NCBI GenBank assembly: GCA_022563285.1
Contig: JADFNQ010000013.1
Coordinates: 1 to 12,840, forward strand
Length of the DNA: 12,840 nt
Direction of reading: 5' to 3'
From: Chloroflexota bacterium
GTDB taxonomy: Bacteria; Chloroflexota; Dehalococcoidia; SM23-28-2; RBG-16-64-32
Part shown: piece by piece, positions 5,674 to 11,893 of the stretch
Numbering within the stretch: position 1 is the first letter of the stretch
Layout: each line of letters starts with the position of its first letter
The notes under the pieces: model-generated
What the model was told of the DNA's origin: nothing
The model's input: the letters and a program-made list of their open reading frames with translations, nothing else
Database searches by the model: none
Position numbers and translations under genes: made by a program

Positions 5674-8055
5674 ATGGTCACCCCCGGCGGCGCCCTGCGC
5701 GAGTTCGCGGACGACTGGACGCCGATATTCGCCGATCCCAATCGCCAGTACGACTACATCGACTCCATCGCCTCCCACCGGCGGGTCAAGGGCGGGGTCC
5801 GGCTGGAGGCGCGCACGCAGGGTGGGAAGACGCTGCAAGCGGAGCTGGCGTTCGTCACCCCGGAGGTCTTCCGGCTACGCGCCTGGCTGGACGAGGAGCC
5901 GCCTGCGGACTCGCCCATGCTGGTGGAGGGTGCCCACAGTCGCTACCGCCCGCGGCTGCACGCGGACGACGGCGCTCTCATCGTCGATAGCGGCGCCCTG
6001 AAGGTGAGGCTGGCTCGGGCTCGCTGGGGCTTAACCGTCGAGGACGCCCACGGCCGCTCTCTGATCGAGCCCTCGCCGGACAGCCGTCTGCTGCGGACAC
6101 CGTTCGTGCTGCCGCTGGGGTTCTCCCGTGAAGGCAGCGGTGGTGTGGCCTTCCACGACGCCTTCGCTCTGACGCCGGACGAACGGCTATACGGCCTGGG
6201 CGAGCAGTTTGGGCCGTTCGACAGGCGGGGGCAGCGCATCGTCTCCTGGTCGCGCGACCCTAGCGGCGGGCTGGCCTCGCCGGTGTGCTACATGAACGTT
6301 CCCTTCTTTCTGAGCAGCCGCGGCTACGGGATCTTCCTCCACCACAGCTCCAAGATCGTGTACGAGCTGGGCCAGCCGGCGCTCCAGTCGGCCGCCTTCC
6401 GGGTGAACGATCCCTATCTGGACTACTTCTTCATCTACGGTCCGGGCCCGAAGCAGATCATCGAGCGCTACACCGGGCTCACCGGACGACCCCTGGCCCC
6501 GCCGCTGTGGTCGTTTGGCGCCTGGTGGTCCCGCTGCATGTACCGCGACCGCGAGCAGGTGGAGGGGATCGTGGAGCGGCTGCGGCAGCTCGGCATTCCG
6601 GGCGACGTGATACACCTGGACCCGCTCTGGCTAAAGGAGCGGCGGTCGCGCGAGCTCGACGGCTGCGACTTCGTCTGGGACGAAGAGGCGTTCCCCGATC
6701 CGGAAGGGTTCGTGCGCTGGCTGGGGGAGCGGGGGTTCAAGCTGAGCCTGTGGGAGAACCCTTACGTCTGGGTGAACACGGAGATGCACCGCGAGGGGGT
6801 GGAGAAGGGATACTTCGTGCGCTCCCAGCAGGGCGGCCTCGCCCGTCCCCTGGAGAACCCTGATGATACGGTGCTGCTGGACTTCACGAATCCGGAGGCC
6901 TACCGCTGGTGGCAGGAGAAGCACCGGCCGTACCTGCGAATGGGGGTGGCCGCCTTCAAGCCGGACTACGGCGAGGCGGTGCCCGCGGACGCCCTGTTCG
7001 CCGACGGGCGGACGGGGGAGCAGGTGCACAACATCTATCCGCTATTGTTCAACCGGTGCGTGTATGAGGTGATGCGGGAGGAGCGTGGCGAGGTGATGCT
7101 GTTCGGCCGCTCCGGTTACGCGGGCTCGCAACGGTACCCGATCAACTGGACGGGGGACCAGCCCTGCACCTGGGGCGGGATGGCGGCGGCGCTGCGCTCC
7201 GGGCTCAGCCTCAGCCTGTCCGGGATCAGCATGTGGAGCCACGATATCGGCGGCTTCTGGAACCCCGACAACATGCAGCCGCCGGACCCGACGCTGTACA
7301 TACGCTGGGCGCAGTTCGGGCTGCTCTCCTCACATGCCCGCTTCCACGGCGTACGCGGCCGCGAGCCCTGGTATTTCGGCGACAAGGCGGTGCAGGTGGT
7401 GCGGGAGTTCGCGCGGCTGCGCTACCGCCTGCTGCCCTACATCTACTCGCTGGCCAAGGAGGCAGAGGAGACCGGGCTACCGGTCGTACGGCCGCTGGTG
7501 CTGGAGTACCCCGACGACCCCGTGGCGCCTGCCGTGGACTACGAGTACCTGCTGGGGCCGTATCTGCTGGTGGCCCCCGTGACGAACGACGAGGGTCGCT
7601 GCCTGGTCTACCTGCCGCCTGGGGTCTGGTATGACTGGTGGAACGGAGAGCGGCTGGAGGGGCCGCGGCACCTGCAACTGGGAGTGCCGCTGGAGCGGCT
7701 GCCGCTGTACGTCCGCGGCGATTCGCTGCTGGTCATGGCGCCGCAGATGGAGCACGTGGGCCAGCGCGATTGGCGGCCGCTGACGGTTGACGTGCGGCTG
7801 TCAGGCAGCGCCGAGACAACGGTCTGGAGCCCGGAGCAGCCTATGACGCTCAGCGCCGACCGGCCGGATGGGGAGGTGCGGCTGAGGCTGAGCGGGCCGC
7901 CGTGGGACTATCGGGTGCGCTTCCTCCAGCCGGCGGTGGCGGCGGATGTGCGCGTCGGGGGCGACGCCTCAGGGCTCGCCGTTCGGCAGGAGGACGGTAT
8001 CACGGTTGTTGACGTTAGCGGCGGCCGCTTTGAACTGCGGGTGGACGCCCGCTAG
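5674..8055 (+). CDS. GH31 alpha-glycosidase, YicI-like (alpha-xylosidase/alpha-glucosidase)
   Basis: This is a 793-residue retaining glycoside hydrolase of family 31. An N-terminal beta-sandwich ends in the RLYGLGEQFGPF segment. A TIM barrel runs from about PPLWSFGAWW to the HDIGGF region, followed by C-terminal beta domains (after about residue 600). The catalytic nucleophile is Asp431 in AAFKPDYGE, matching FKTDFGE of E. coli YicI. The acid/base is Asp495 in NWTGDQ. WSHDIGGF and LLSSHARFHG are also conserved. There is no signal peptide, so it should act in the cytosol on imported alpha-linked oligosaccharides. The match to YicI suggests alpha-xylosidase, but alpha-glucosidase is equally possible. 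It is transcribed alone, and no sugar transporter or regulator is adjacent. The beta-PGM-like HAD gene nearby could belong to the same carbohydrate pathway. Confidence 0.92.
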   Translation: MVTPGGALREFADDWTPIFADPNRQYDYIDSIASHRRVKGGVRLEARTQGGKTLQAELAFVTPEVFRLRAWLDEEPPADSPMLVEGAHSRYRPRLHADDGALIVDSGALKVRLARARWGLTVEDAHGRSLIEPSPDSRLLRTPFVLPLGFSREGSGGVAFHDAFALTPDERLYGLGEQFGPFDRRGQRIVSWSRDPSGGLASPVCYMNVPFFLSSRGYGIFLHHSSKIVYELGQPALQSAAFRVNDPYLDYFFIYGPGPKQIIERYTGLTGRPLAPPLWSFGAWWSRCMYRDREQVEGIVERLRQLGIPGDVIHLDPLWLKERRSRELDGCDFVWDEEAFPDPEGFVRWLGERGFKLSLWENPYVWVNTEMHREGVEKGYFVRSQQGGLARPLENPDDTVLLDFTNPEAYRWWQEKHRPYLRMGVAAFKPDYGEAVPADALFADGRTGEQVHNIYPLLFNRCVYEVMREERGEVMLFGRSGYAGSQRYPINWTGDQPCTWGGMAAALRSGLSLSLSGISMWSHDIGGFWNPDNMQPPDPTLYIRWAQFGLLSSHARFHGVRGREPWYFGDKAVQVVREFARLRYRLLPYIYSLAKEAEETGLPVVRPLVLEYPDDPVAPAVDYEYLLGPYLLVAPVTNDEGRCLVYLPPGVWYDWWNGERLEGPRHLQLGVPLERLPLYVRGDSLLVMAPQMEHVGQRDWRPLTVDVRLSGSAETTVWSPEQPMTLSADRPDGEVRLRLSGPPWDYRVRFLQPAVAADVRVGGDASGLAVRQEDGITVVDVSGGRFELRVDAR

Positions 8056-8064
8056 CCGGGCGTC
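8044..8064 (+). terminator. Hairpin enclosing the GH31 stop codon
   Basis: GACGCCCG (8044-8051) and CGGGCGTC (8057-8064) form a perfect 8-bp stem with a five-base loop that contains the TAG stop codon (8053-8055). Only two T residues follow, so Rho-independent termination would be weak. Its 3' arm overlaps the start of the inverted repeat described at 8061. Confidence 0.5.
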
Positions 8065-8070
8065 TTCACC
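8061..8070 (+). repeat. Left inverted repeat flanking the Y-polymerase cassette
   Basis: CGTCTTCACC here is the exact reverse complement of GGTGAAGACG at 9748-9757. Extending inward to 17 positions keeps 14 matches (8061-8077 against 9757-9741). The pair brackets the lower-GC cassette with the small ORF and the Y-family polymerase. No immediately adjacent direct repeat (target duplication) is visible and there is no transposase inside, so an element boundary is only a hypothesis. Confidence 0.35.
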
Positions 8071-8126
8071 TGAACTCGCGACTTTCTGAGGGCCGCTGCG
8101 ACCTATGTGTACGTGACGTTTCGTCC

Positions 8127-8154
8127 TTGACGGGAGAACACATGTTTGCATAAT
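8127..8154 (+). promoter_or_regulatory. Promoter of the Y-polymerase cassette
   Basis: TTGACG (8127-8132) and CATAAT (8149-8154) are spaced by 16 bases. Transcription should begin near 8161, about 20 bases before the ATG of the small gene. A LexA-like palindrome fills the spacer. Confidence 0.65.
8135..8148 (+). promoter_or_regulatory. Putative LexA (Gram-positive-type) SOS box
   Basis: AGAACACATGTTTG agrees at 12 of 14 positions with the Bacillus-type LexA/DinR box CGAAC-RNRY-GTTCG. The left half GAAC is perfect; the right half reads GTTT instead of GTTC. It lies exactly between the -35 and -10 of a promoter leading to a Y-family DNA polymerase, the textbook position and target for SOS repression. 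Binding itself is inferred. Confidence 0.55.
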
Positions 8155-8181
8155 GTATTGAAACGTGGCTGGTGGGTGGCT

Positions 8182-8442
8182 ATGAGAGAGACCCTGCATG
8201 AGAAAATCAGTGTAAATCTGGTCTTCGATTGCGAGACAAAGCGGGTTACCCCTAAACACCTTAAGTGGCATGGCCGCCCGTACACAATTACCCAGGTGGG
8301 CCTCCATCATACCTATCGCTCCGGCCGCACCCTCTTCCACGTCTTCTCGGTCTCCGATGGAACGATGTTCTTCCGCCTGGAACTGAACACTGAAACGCTC
8401 CACTGGCTTTTGACGGAAGTCTCCGATGTCCTTTCCGACTAG
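8182..8442 (+). CDS. Small beta-rich protein preceding the Y-family polymerase
   Basis: This 86-residue protein is predicted to be mostly beta strands. A central W-H-G-R-P-Y-T-I-T-Q-V-G segment is followed by a His/Arg turn, the F-H-V-F-S-V strand and a C-terminal L-N-x-E-T-L-H-W-L-L. The alternation resembles small single-domain proteins coded beside Y-family polymerases in other bacteria (DUF6504-like pattern; compare the role of YolD-like proteins in Bacillus), but I cannot assign a family firmly. ATG at 8182 is preferred over an upstream in-frame TTG at 8146, which would lie within the promoter. Its 3' end overlaps the polymerase start by 17 bases, so the two are probably translated together. 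It may be an accessory subunit of the polymerase; this is inferred. Sample GC here is about 48-57% per 60-base line, well below the 77% of a nearby GH31 line (7861-7920). Confidence 0.6.
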   Translation: MRETLHEKISVNLVFDCETKRVTPKHLKWHGRPYTITQVGLHHTYRSGRTLFHVFSVSDGTMFFRLELNTETLHWLLTEVSDVLSD

Positions 8443-9724
8443 CCTAGTGGGAGTAGCGGGCATCAACCGCAATCCCTCCTCCATGATGCACATCGACCTG
8501 AACTCCTGTTTTGCGCTCATTGAGCAGCAGGCCAATCCCCTCCTGCGGGGCAAACCCATCGCCGTCGCTGCCTACACCACGCCCAACGGCTGCATCCTGG
8601 CCCCTAGCGTTGAGGCCAAGGCCCTGGGGATCAAATGCGGCATGAGAGTCAAGGAAGGCAGACAGCTTTGTCCTAACCTTATCGTCCTGCCTCCCGACCC
8701 CCGGAAATACCGGTTCGTCAACCGCAAGCTCTTACAGCTCTTCCGTACCTACACTCCTACCGTCGAGGTCAAAAGCATTGATGAGATGAACCTGGACTTC
8801 GGCCACACTCTCGCTCTTAGGCGGGGGCTCCGCCTCATAGGGCAGGAGATCAAGGCCGCCATTCGCCGCGAGGTCGGCGAGTGGATGACCGTTTCTATCG
8901 GCATCGCCACCAACCGCTTCCTGGCCAAGCTGGCGGCCAACTTGCACAAGCCCGACGGCCTGGACGAGATCAACGCCACCAACCTGAGGGCGGTGTTAGC
9001 GACGATGGACCTGACCGACCTCTTCGGCATCAAGCATCGGAACAAGGCGCGGCTCTTTCGGGCAGGCGTCTATACCCCGCTGGATATGTTAGACGCTTTG
9101 CCCCAAACCCTGGTGGCCGCCTTTGAAAGCATCGCCGGCTACTACTGGCACCTACGGTTGCGGGGTTGGGAGATCGACGATGTGGACTTCGGTAGGAAAA
9201 GCATCGGGCACTCCTACGCCCTCAAGAATCAAAGGGCCAGCGCCGCTGAGGTCGCCCGCCTCCTTTGTAAGCTGACCGAGAAGGTGGGCACGCGCATGCG
9301 GCGATTGGGCTACGCCGCCCGTGGTGTCCACGTGGCCTGCCTCTACGCCGACATGACCCACTGGCACCAGAGGGCAGTGAACCCGACGCCACTTTTCGCC
9401 TCCAAAGACCTCTACCAGCGGGTGGTGCAGCTCTACGTTAAGGCACCGCAGGGGAAGCCCCTGCACTCCCTGGCCGTCTCCTGCTACGGCCTGGTCAAGG
9501 AGCCGTTGCAACAACTCTCCCTCCTTGAGGATGAACGGAAGAAGCGCAACCTCACCCAGGCCCTGGACGCCATCAACGAGCGCTGGGGTGACTTCGTGAT
9601 CACGCCGGCCAGGATGATGGGCATGGAGGACACGATACTGGACCGTATCTCCTTCGGTGGCGTTAAAGACTTGGAGGAGTTCGTCTACCAGGAGGACACT
9701 ACACACGAGCTTGTCTTAGACTGA
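8426..9724 (+). CDS. Y-family translesion DNA polymerase (UmuC/DinB-like)
   Basis: This 432-residue error-prone polymerase copies damaged templates. Palm residues are intact: Asp24 in HIDLNSCFA, steric-gate Phe29, and Asp119-Glu120 in SIDE, so it is not the inactive ImuB type. The D-x-N form of the first motif is closer to UmuC than to DinB (D-x-D). SIGIATNRFLAKLA and the HKPDGL loop (thumb) follow, then an HhH region around LTDLFGIKHRNKA and a little-finger domain from about 258 (IGHSYAL). QLSLL (363-367) is a good beta-clamp-binding motif, followed by an LDAINERWGD helix typical of this family. ATG at 8426 has GGAAG six bases upstream; it adds about 20 residues before the usual start (MMHIDL, 8483). 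It sits in an apparently SOS-controlled pair with the small gene before it. Codon use (many CTC, AAC and GCC) differs from the CTG/GCG-heavy neighbours. Confidence 0.9.
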   Translation: MSFPTSLVGVAGINRNPSSMMHIDLNSCFALIEQQANPLLRGKPIAVAAYTTPNGCILAPSVEAKALGIKCGMRVKEGRQLCPNLIVLPPDPRKYRFVNRKLLQLFRTYTPTVEVKSIDEMNLDFGHTLALRRGLRLIGQEIKAAIRREVGEWMTVSIGIATNRFLAKLAANLHKPDGLDEINATNLRAVLATMDLTDLFGIKHRNKARLFRAGVYTPLDMLDALPQTLVAAFESIAGYYWHLRLRGWEIDDVDFGRKSIGHSYALKNQRASAAEVARLLCKLTEKVGTRMRRLGYAARGVHVACLYADMTHWHQRAVNPTPLFASKDLYQRVVQLYVKAPQGKPLHSLAVSCYGLVKEPLQQLSLLEDERKKRNLTQALDAINERWGDFVITPARMMGMEDTILDRISFGGVKDLEEFVYQEDTTHELVLD

Positions 9725-9781
9725 CAGGCGGCGGCGGATGGTGCTCGGGTGAAGACGTTCTTCTTGGGCGGCCGTCTTGGC
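9716..9781 (-). pseudogene. Possible remnant of a helix-turn-helix protein C terminus
   Basis: Read on the minus strand from 9781 to the TAA at 9718-9716, the frame gives TAAQEERLHPSTIRRRLSV, which looks like a helix-turn-helix (A-A-x-x-x-x-L-x-x-S-T-I-x-R-R-L). There is no start codon of its own between here and the HNH gene. It overlaps the end of the polymerase gene and the right inverted repeat. It may be a leftover of a regulator or a recombinase, or chance. Very short, so low confidence. Confidence 0.2.
9748..9757 (-). repeat. Right inverted repeat flanking the Y-polymerase cassette
   Basis: GGTGAAGACG is the exact reverse complement of 8061-8070. It lies just after the polymerase stop, in the 58-base gap before the convergent HNH gene. 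Together the two copies delimit about 1.7 kb. Confidence 0.35.
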
Positions 9782-9782
9782 G

Positions 9783-10316
9783 CTAGGCGAACCCCTCGTC
9801 CACCTCCCAGCCGGGGACGAACTTGCGCCACTCCACTTGGTCTTCTAAATACGGATAGAAGGTACGGTAGAAGCTGAAAGGCGGCCGGAAAGGGTCGCGT
9901 ATGAGGCGTATGTGCGCCTCCTGGGGGGTGCGGCCGGCCTTACGGTGGTTGCAGGCCTTGCAGGCGGCCACGACGTTCTGCCATTCGTGGCCCCCGCCTC
10001 GGTGGCGGGGCACTACGTGGTCCAGCGTCAGCTCCTTCGTGTGCTTGCCGCAGTACTGGCAGGTGAAGCGGTCGCGCAGGAAGACATCGCGGCGGGTGAG
10101 GCGGCCTAGCGGCCTGGGCCGGCGGATGAGGTAGATGAGGCGGATGATGGAGGGGATAAGGTAGAGGGCGGTCGGGCTGTGCAGGTAGCCGCGTCCGTTC
10201 TCCAGGATCTCCGCCTTGCCTCTGTCAACCAGTACGAACGCCCGCCGGACGTTGCAGACGTTCAGCGGCTCGTAATTCTGGTTAAGAACCAGCACTGGGA
10301 CGGAGGTGATTGCCAT
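9783..10316 (-). CDS. HNH endonuclease family protein
   Basis: This 177-residue protein is on the minus strand. The N-terminal half (VLVLNQNYEPLNVCNVRRAFVL) is the conserved lead-in of a widespread stand-alone HNH group (COG1403/McrA-like) in Chloroflexota, Actinobacteria and Cyanobacteria. The HNH core follows: C86-Q-Y-C89, L-D99-H100, N114, C119-K-A-C122 and N-H124, giving the zinc-supported beta-beta-alpha-metal nuclease fold. The C-terminal tail is aromatic and basic. ATG at 10316 is chosen: an in-frame TTG at 10364 falls in the likely -35 element, and the conserved part begins just after 10316. The biological role of this group is unknown; it is usually chromosomal and not part of a restriction system. 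It lies 62 bases downstream of cvpA with its own promoter, and converges on the Y-polymerase cassette. Confidence 0.85.
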   Translation of the reverse strand: MAITSVPVLVLNQNYEPLNVCNVRRAFVLVDRGKAEILENGRGYLHSPTALYLIPSIIRLIYLIRRPRPLGRLTRRDVFLRDRFTCQYCGKHTKELTLDHVVPRHRGGGHEWQNVVAACKACNHRKAGRTPQEAHIRLIRDPFRPPFSFYRTFYPYLEDQVEWRKFVPGWEVDEGFA

Positions 10317-10334
10317 TTTGCGGTCACCGAGCCA

Positions 10335-10364
10335 ATGGTAGCAGATAAGCGTCAAACCGCGCAA
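10335..10364 (-). promoter_or_regulatory. Promoter of the HNH gene (minus strand)
   Basis: On the minus strand TTGCGC (10364-10359) and TACCAT (10340-10335) are 18 bases apart. This predicts a transcript start near 10328 and a leader of about 12 bases before the ATG at 10316. It lies in the gap between cvpA and the HNH gene. Moderate match only. Confidence 0.4.
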
Positions 10365-10378
10365 TGCTACCGCTTTAG

Positions 10379-10876
10379 CTAGGCGACGAAGGTGTCCACC
10401 GCACGCTCGAACTCATCCGGGAGGACGAACAGGACGACGGAGCGGGCGTCCAGGAACACGGAGGCGAGAGCCGAGCCGTCTATGGAGTCACGCAGGCCCA
10501 CGTCGAAGGTGACGAACGCGATGATAAGCACCTCAACCACGACCAGGCCCTTCAGGAGCCCGAACAGGCCTCCGCCGATGTGGTCGACCCAGCCCAGGAG
10601 TAGGATAGATGCTGTCTGCTTGAGCATGATGGCGATGAGCTGACCGGCGAGGTAGACGGCGCCCAGAAGGACCAGGAAGCCGACGACCCTGGCGACGTCG
10701 TCGTCCTCAATGAAGCTGAGGACATCACGGGCGAGTTCATCGTAGAACAGCCCGGCGACGATTACGCCCACCACGACGCTGACGAGCGTGACCACCTCGC
10801 GGATGAGGCCCGACTGGAAGGCGGACAGCGCGAAGAAGGCGATGACGAGGATGATTACGATGTCGAGCCAGTTCAT
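10379..10876 (-). CDS. CvpA family membrane protein
   Basis: This 165-residue integral membrane protein has four predicted helices (about residues 4-20, 27-45, 62-86 and 101-123) and a soluble C-terminal tail. N-W-L-D-I-V-I-I-L at the start, G-L-I-R-E-V (23-28) and the W-V-D-H-I-G-G-G-L-F-G-L-L-K-G segment (96-110) are hallmarks of the CvpA/colicin V production family. E. coli CvpA is needed for colicin V export and contributes to envelope stress tolerance, but the molecular function is not settled. Length matches the family. The start at ATG 10876 places the signature NWLD at the N terminus; no good Shine-Dalgarno is visible. A 45-residue one-helix membrane gene ends 39 bases upstream on the same strand and could be co-transcribed. 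Confidence 0.88.
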   Translation of the reverse strand: MNWLDIVIILVIAFFALSAFQSGLIREVVTLVSVVVGVIVAGLFYDELARDVLSFIEDDDVARVVGFLVLLGAVYLAGQLIAIMLKQTASILLLGWVDHIGGGLFGLLKGLVVVEVLIIAFVTFDVGLRDSIDGSALASVFLDARSVVLFVLPDEFERAVDTFVA

Positions 10877-10915
10877 GGGAGCGCGCTACTTAATAACGTG
10901 GCAGGGGCCGAAATG

Positions 10916-11053
10916 TTACTCCAATCGTGGGCGCACTGTCCTGAGCCGGTGGACGGCGATGAAGGCGGCGGCAAAGCCGCTGAGGACTGCGAACCCGGCA
11001 AGGAGAAACAGCCATAGCGCGGCAAAGGCGGGGGTGCGCCCCACGGCGGCCAT
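10916..11053 (-). CDS. Small single-helix membrane protein (unrecognised)
   Basis: This is a 45-residue reading frame on the minus strand, from ATG at 11053 to TAA at 10916. The product is a compact membrane protein: a short N terminus with one Arg, a continuous hydrophobic helix from about residue 8 to 35 (rich in Ala, Phe, Leu and Trp, with no charge), then a basic tail with four Arg and one His. This positive-inside pattern predicts N-out/C-in. It fills the otherwise empty interval between cvpA and the larB promoter and points the same way as cvpA, ending 39 bases before it. The Shine-Dalgarno is weak (GAG). A random frame would not be expected to give so clean a topology, but no homologue is recognised. 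Confidence 0.45.
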   Translation of the reverse strand: MAAVGRTPAFAALWLFLLAGFAVLSGFAAAFIAVHRLRTVRPRLE

Positions 11054-11072
11054 TCTCGGGGCCGTCCGTTCG

Positions 11073-11102
11073 TTTACGCAAGCGGGAGGCCAGTGCTACA
11101 AT
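11073..11102 (+). promoter_or_regulatory. Promoter of the larB-lipoprotein-larC operon
   Basis: TTTACG (11073-11078) and TACAAT (11097-11102) are spaced by 18 bases. The transcript should start near 11109, just before the AGGAGG ribosome site. It diverges from the small membrane gene and cvpA on the minus strand. Confidence 0.6.
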
Positions 11103-11117
11103 ACGCCGTACTCTAGA

Positions 11118-11123
11118 AGGAGG
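11118..11123 (+). promoter_or_regulatory. Perfect Shine-Dalgarno before an ACG start
   Basis: AGGAGG is the full anti-16S complement and lies five bases before the ACG codon at 11129, the only codon at normal start distance in the larB frame. An in-frame TAG at 11114-11116 closes the frame just upstream, so this site fixes the start of larB. Confidence 0.7.
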
Positions 11124-11128
11124 CCGCC

Positions 11129-11893
11129 ACGGACGAATCAAAGCTGAGGGAGCTGCTGGAGGGGTTCCGGCAGGACGATCTGTCCCTGGACGAGACGCTG
11201 GAGCGGCTGCGCCACCTGCCCTATGAGGACATCGGCTTCGCGGAGCTGGACCACCACCGGGCCCTTCGCCGCGGCTTCCCGGAGGTCGTCTTCGGCCAGG
11301 GGAAGAGCGTGGAGCAGGTGGTCGCTATCGCCGAGCGCCTGGCCGCGCAGTCGGACCGGCTGCTCATTACCCGCGTGGAGGTGGAGACCTACCGCGCGGT
11401 GAAGGAGCGTCTGTCGGACGTCCGCTATCATGCTGATGCCCGCGCCATTACCCTGGATCGCAGCAGCGAGACGCGCTGGCCGGGCGTAGCCGTCCTCTGT
11501 GCCGGCACCTCAGACCTGTCGGTGGCGGAGGAAGCCGCTGTGACGGCGGAGCTGATGGGCAGCCAGACGGACCGCTTCTACGATGTGGGCGTGGCCGGGC
11601 TCCACCGCCTTCTGGACAAGCTGGAAGCCTTGCGGTCGGCGCGGGCGCTAGTGGTGGTGGCGGGGATGGAGGGGGCGCTGCCCAGCGTGGTCGCCGGGCT
11701 GGTGGCGGCGCCGGTTATAGCGGTGCCCACGTCGGTGGGCTACGGGGCCAGCTTCGGCGGCCTGGCCCCGCTCCTGGCGATGCTCAATAGCTGCGCCGCC
11801 GGCGTCTCCGTGGTGAACATCGATAACGGCTTCGGCGCCGGCTACATGGCGGCCGTTATCAACCGCCAATCACGCCAGGGACTGCGTGAGTGA
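11129..11893 (+). CDS. larB: LarB, pyridinium-3,5-biscarboxylate mononucleotide synthase
   Basis: LarB carboxylates the pyridinium ring of nicotinate adenine dinucleotide and releases AMP, the first step toward the nickel-pincer nucleotide cofactor of lactate racemase and related enzymes. The 254 residues match the usual length. The N-terminal signature D-H-H-R-A-L-R-R-G-F-P-E (about 41-52) is followed by a PurE/NCAIR-mutase-like domain: CAGTSDLSVAEEA (124-136), YDVGVAGLHR (151-160), VVAGMEGALPSVVAGL (176-191), PTSVGYGASFGG (200-211) and the NIDNGFGAGY stretch. The conserved N terminus lies upstream of the first GTG (11309), and no ATG, GTG or TTG exists in frame between the TAG at 11114 and that GTG, so translation must start at ACG 11129 (best placed after AGGAGG) or an equally unusual codon, or the base is a sequencing error. 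The stop overlaps the next gene (GTGA). Confidence 0.92.
   Translation, partial: TDESKLRELLEGFRQDDLSLDETLERLRHLPYEDIGFAELDHHRALRRGFPEVVFGQGKSVEQVVAIAERLAAQSDRLLITRVEVETYRAVKERLSDVRYHADARAITLDRSSETRWPGVAVLCAGTSDLSVAEEAAVTAELMGSQTDRFYDVGVAGLHRLLDKLEALRSARALVVVAGMEGALPSVVAGLVAAPVIAVPTSVGYGASFGGLAPLLAMLNSCAAGVSVVNIDNGFGAGYMAAVINRQSRQGLRE

Noticed and set aside
6285..6863. Alternative-frame open reading frame inside GH31
   Set aside because: It lies wholly within the catalytic barrel of GH31; composition is Arg/Gly/Pro/Ala-rich without motifs.
9752..9778. Possible terminator AAGACG/CGTCTT between the convergent polymerase and HNH genes
   Set aside because: Only six base pairs with a 15-base loop and no T run; the left arm is better explained as part of the inverted repeat.
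10890..11141. Minus-strand 83-codon frame upstream of cvpA
   Set aside because: Very Arg-rich with no topology or motif; another minus-strand frame in the same interval (10916-11053) gives a coherent membrane protein and is preferred.
11309..11893. Start of larB at GTG 11309
   Set aside because: It would delete about 60 residues including the conserved DHHR...GFPE signature, and has no upstream Shine-Dalgarno comparable to AGGAGG at 11118.
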